64,000 nt of DNA from contig NZ_CP059733.1 in NCBI RefSeq assembly GCF_000948985.2, forward strand, positions 6,634,001 through 6,698,000. The letters are read 5' to 3'. A program made the position numbers and the translations under genes. Under the pieces are notes generated by a model. That model ran no database searches and was not told the DNA's origin. It was given only the letters and a program-made list of their open reading frames with translations. Shown piece after piece: positions 62,925-64,000 of this stretch (positions within the stretch are counted from its first letter, which is position 1; every line of letters starts with the position of its first letter). This DNA comes from Thalassomonas viridans. GTDB lineage: Bacteria; Pseudomonadota; Gammaproteobacteria; Enterobacterales; Alteromonadaceae.

Positions 62925-63473
62925 ATGACTCAATATAAATTACGTTCTTATCAGGGGATCACTCCAAAAGTGGGTGAAAAAGTTTATATAGATCCGTCTG
63001 CAGTACTGGTTGGTGATATTACGATAGGCGATGATGCGAGCATCTGGCCGTTAGTTGCGGCAAGAGGTGATGTTAATAAAATCACTATAGGCGCCCGCAC
63101 CAATGTGCAAGACGGAACGGTATTGCATGTTACCCGTAAAAGTGAGCACTACCCGGACGGTTTTCCTTTGGCTATCGGTGAAGATGTCACCATAGGCCAT
63201 AAGTGTATGTTGCACGGTTGTACTTTAGGTAGCCGTATTCTGGTGGGTATGGGAGCCATTATTATGGACGGCGCCGTTGTTCAGGATGATGTGTTTATTG
63301 GCGCCGGTACTTTAGTGCCTCCCAACAAGGTGCTGGAGAGCGGTTACCTTTATGTGGGTAATCCGATGAAGAAGAGCAGACCGCTAAAAGAAAGTGAAAT
63401 TAACTTTTTAAAGCAGTCTGCCGTTAATTATCTACAATTGAAAGATGAGTATCTTGCAGATATGGCTGACTAA
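62925..63473 (+). CDS. yrdA: gamma-class carbonic anhydrase-like protein YrdA
   Basis: Protein of 182 residues from the ATG at 62925 (a TTG at 62916 is an alternative). A left-handed beta-helix made of hexapeptide repeats (VGDITIGDDASIWPLVAARGDVNKI in parts, IGARTNVQDGTVLHV, IGEDVTIGHKCMLHGC, VFIGAGTLVPPNKVL). The three His that could bind the metal are in VLHVT and IGHKCMLH. E. coli YrdA, related to gamma carbonic anhydrases, is of uncertain enzymatic role. It is followed by the convergent DUF1488 and aroE genes, a common gammaproteobacterial neighbourhood. Confidence 0.93.
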   Translation: MTQYKLRSYQGITPKVGEKVYIDPSAVLVGDITIGDDASIWPLVAARGDVNKITIGARTNVQDGTVLHVTRKSEHYPDGFPLAIGEDVTIGHKCMLHGCTLGSRILVGMGAIIMDGAVVQDDVFIGAGTLVPPNKVLESGYLYVGNPMKKSRPLKESEINFLKQSAVNYLQLKDEYLADMAD

Positions 63474-63504
63474 GCTCCTTAGTCATCTTTTAAAGAAACT
63501 GGCT

Positions 63505-63738
63505 TTACAGTTTTAAGTGGATTTCATTATTGTGATCTGGCTCGTGTTGCTCCAGCCAGATCTCTACCGCCTCTTCCCAGTCAAACCTTACGCAATCTGT
63601 GATCTGCATATTTTTATCGGGATAGCTTTCTTTTATAAAGACGGTAACTTTTTGCCCGGCCATTAAGCCGGTAAAGCTCCAGGCATTATGTGCTGCATTA
63701 AAATGAATATCATCATTAAATAAAATGGCTTGGTTCAA
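63505..63738 (-). CDS. DUF1488 family protein
   Basis: Protein of 77 residues resembling DUF1488: AILFNDDIHFNAAHNAWSFTGLMAGQKVTVFI (in parts) and a C-terminal acidic EEAVEIWLEQHEPDHNNEIHLKL (in parts). Function unknown. It lies 46 bp past the aroE stop on the same strand, so it is probably co-transcribed with aroE. Confidence 0.85.
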   Translation of the reverse strand: MNQAILFNDDIHFNAAHNAWSFTGLMAGQKVTVFIKESYPDKNMQITDCVRFDWEEAVEIWLEQHEPDHNNEIHLKL

Positions 63739-63784
63739 ATCCGCTTCCTACTCTTGTGTGTTCACTATTCTGAATATTGAAAGG

Positions 63785-64000
63785 TTAGTCTAAGTCTGCT
63801 CTTAGCTGGCATAAGACTTCATCCGTTGACGGCATCACGCCGCGCCAGATATTAAAGCTTTCCGCCGCCTGTGCCACCAGCATGCCTAAGCCGTCTATCA
63901 CTTTACTCGCGCCGGCTTGTTTCGCCCAAACTAAAAAAGGCGTGAGCTCTTTGGCATAAACCATGTCGTAACAGACCCCAACCCCGGCAATGACAGTTTC
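63785..64000 (-). CDS. aroE: shikimate 5-dehydrogenase, C-terminal 71 residues, 5' part outside window
   Basis: The C-terminal region [32 protein letters not shown] (in parts), [20 protein letters not shown] and [17 protein letters not shown] matches the end of AroE: Y-D-x-x-Y, T-P-F, DGLGMLVxQAAxSFxxWxG. AroE reduces 3-dehydroshikimate to shikimate with NADPH in aromatic amino-acid synthesis. Stop TAA at 63785-63787. Confidence 0.95.
   Translation of the reverse strand, partial: ETVIAGVGVCYDMVYAKELTPFLVWAKQAGASKVIDGLGMLVAQAAESFNIWRGVMPSTDEVLCQLRADLD

Overview
The window looks like chromosomal DNA of a marine gammaproteobacterium of the Alteromonadales, most likely Colwelliaceae (Thalassomonas/Thalassotalea/Colwellia-like). 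The reasons are the 16S/23S type, an rrn spacer carrying tRNA-Ile and tRNA-Ala, the yrdA - DUF1488 - aroE gene order at the right edge, a TonB receptor of the Alteromonadales GSRIKR type, a PEP-CTERM protein and vibriolysin-like M4 peptidases. The genus is inferred from gene content, not from a database match.

Layout. 1-2477: 5' part of a TonB-dependent outer-membrane receptor on the minus strand. 2803-8139 (+): an unrecognised 692-residue protein, a 53-bp tandem repeat with a terminator, then vgrG, a DUF6931-like gene and a PAAR gene, which together form a type VI secretion (T6SS) tip module. 8259-9483 (-): a SymE-like toxin gene and a PEP-CTERM protein. 9680-30289 (-): one large T6SS operon in the order tssA, hcp, tssB, tssC, a second tssC-like gene, tssE, tssF, tssG, tssH (clpV), a solute-binding-protein gene, an FHA gene (tagH-like), tssJ, tssK, tssL (with a SPOR-like tail), tssM and a lipoprotein gene. 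Truncated second copies of the 3' ends of tssK and tssJ lie directly downstream of the intact genes. 30573-35862: RhlE helicase, an unrecognised protein, a LysR regulator and a receiver-TPR protein whose receiver active site is degenerate.

35981-41716 (-): tRNA-Tyr and a complete rrn operon (5S, 23S, tRNA-Ala, tRNA-Ile, 16S) with two strong tandem promoters. 41945-45936 (-): two paralogous secreted M4 metallopeptidases. 46294-46590 (-): a second SymE-like gene. 46965-49522 (+): a small unrecognised gene and a hipBA toxin-antitoxin module preceded by three related operator-like sites. 49756-54057 (+): a 1433-residue hybrid two-component regulator, followed by a small secreted protein and an IS630-family element whose transposase is split by a frameshift. 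57023-62700 (-): a second rrn operon without spacer tRNAs. Its extra distal 5S copy is interrupted by a palindrome-rich repeat element. 62925-64000: yrdA (+), a DUF1488 gene (-) and the 3' part of aroE (-).

The T6SS operon encodes all thirteen core components except VgrG, which together with PAAR is encoded by the left-hand + strand module, so the two blocks together specify a full apparatus. The most unusual signals are: the duplicated tssJ and tssK tails that differ almost only at synonymous sites; a hairpin upstream of both symE genes whose two base changes keep pairing only in an antisense RNA; three hipBA operator-like sites spaced 50 and 100 bp apart; a 5S rRNA gene broken by a repeat element built of small palindromes around a GGA core; and a pseudo-receiver TPR protein.
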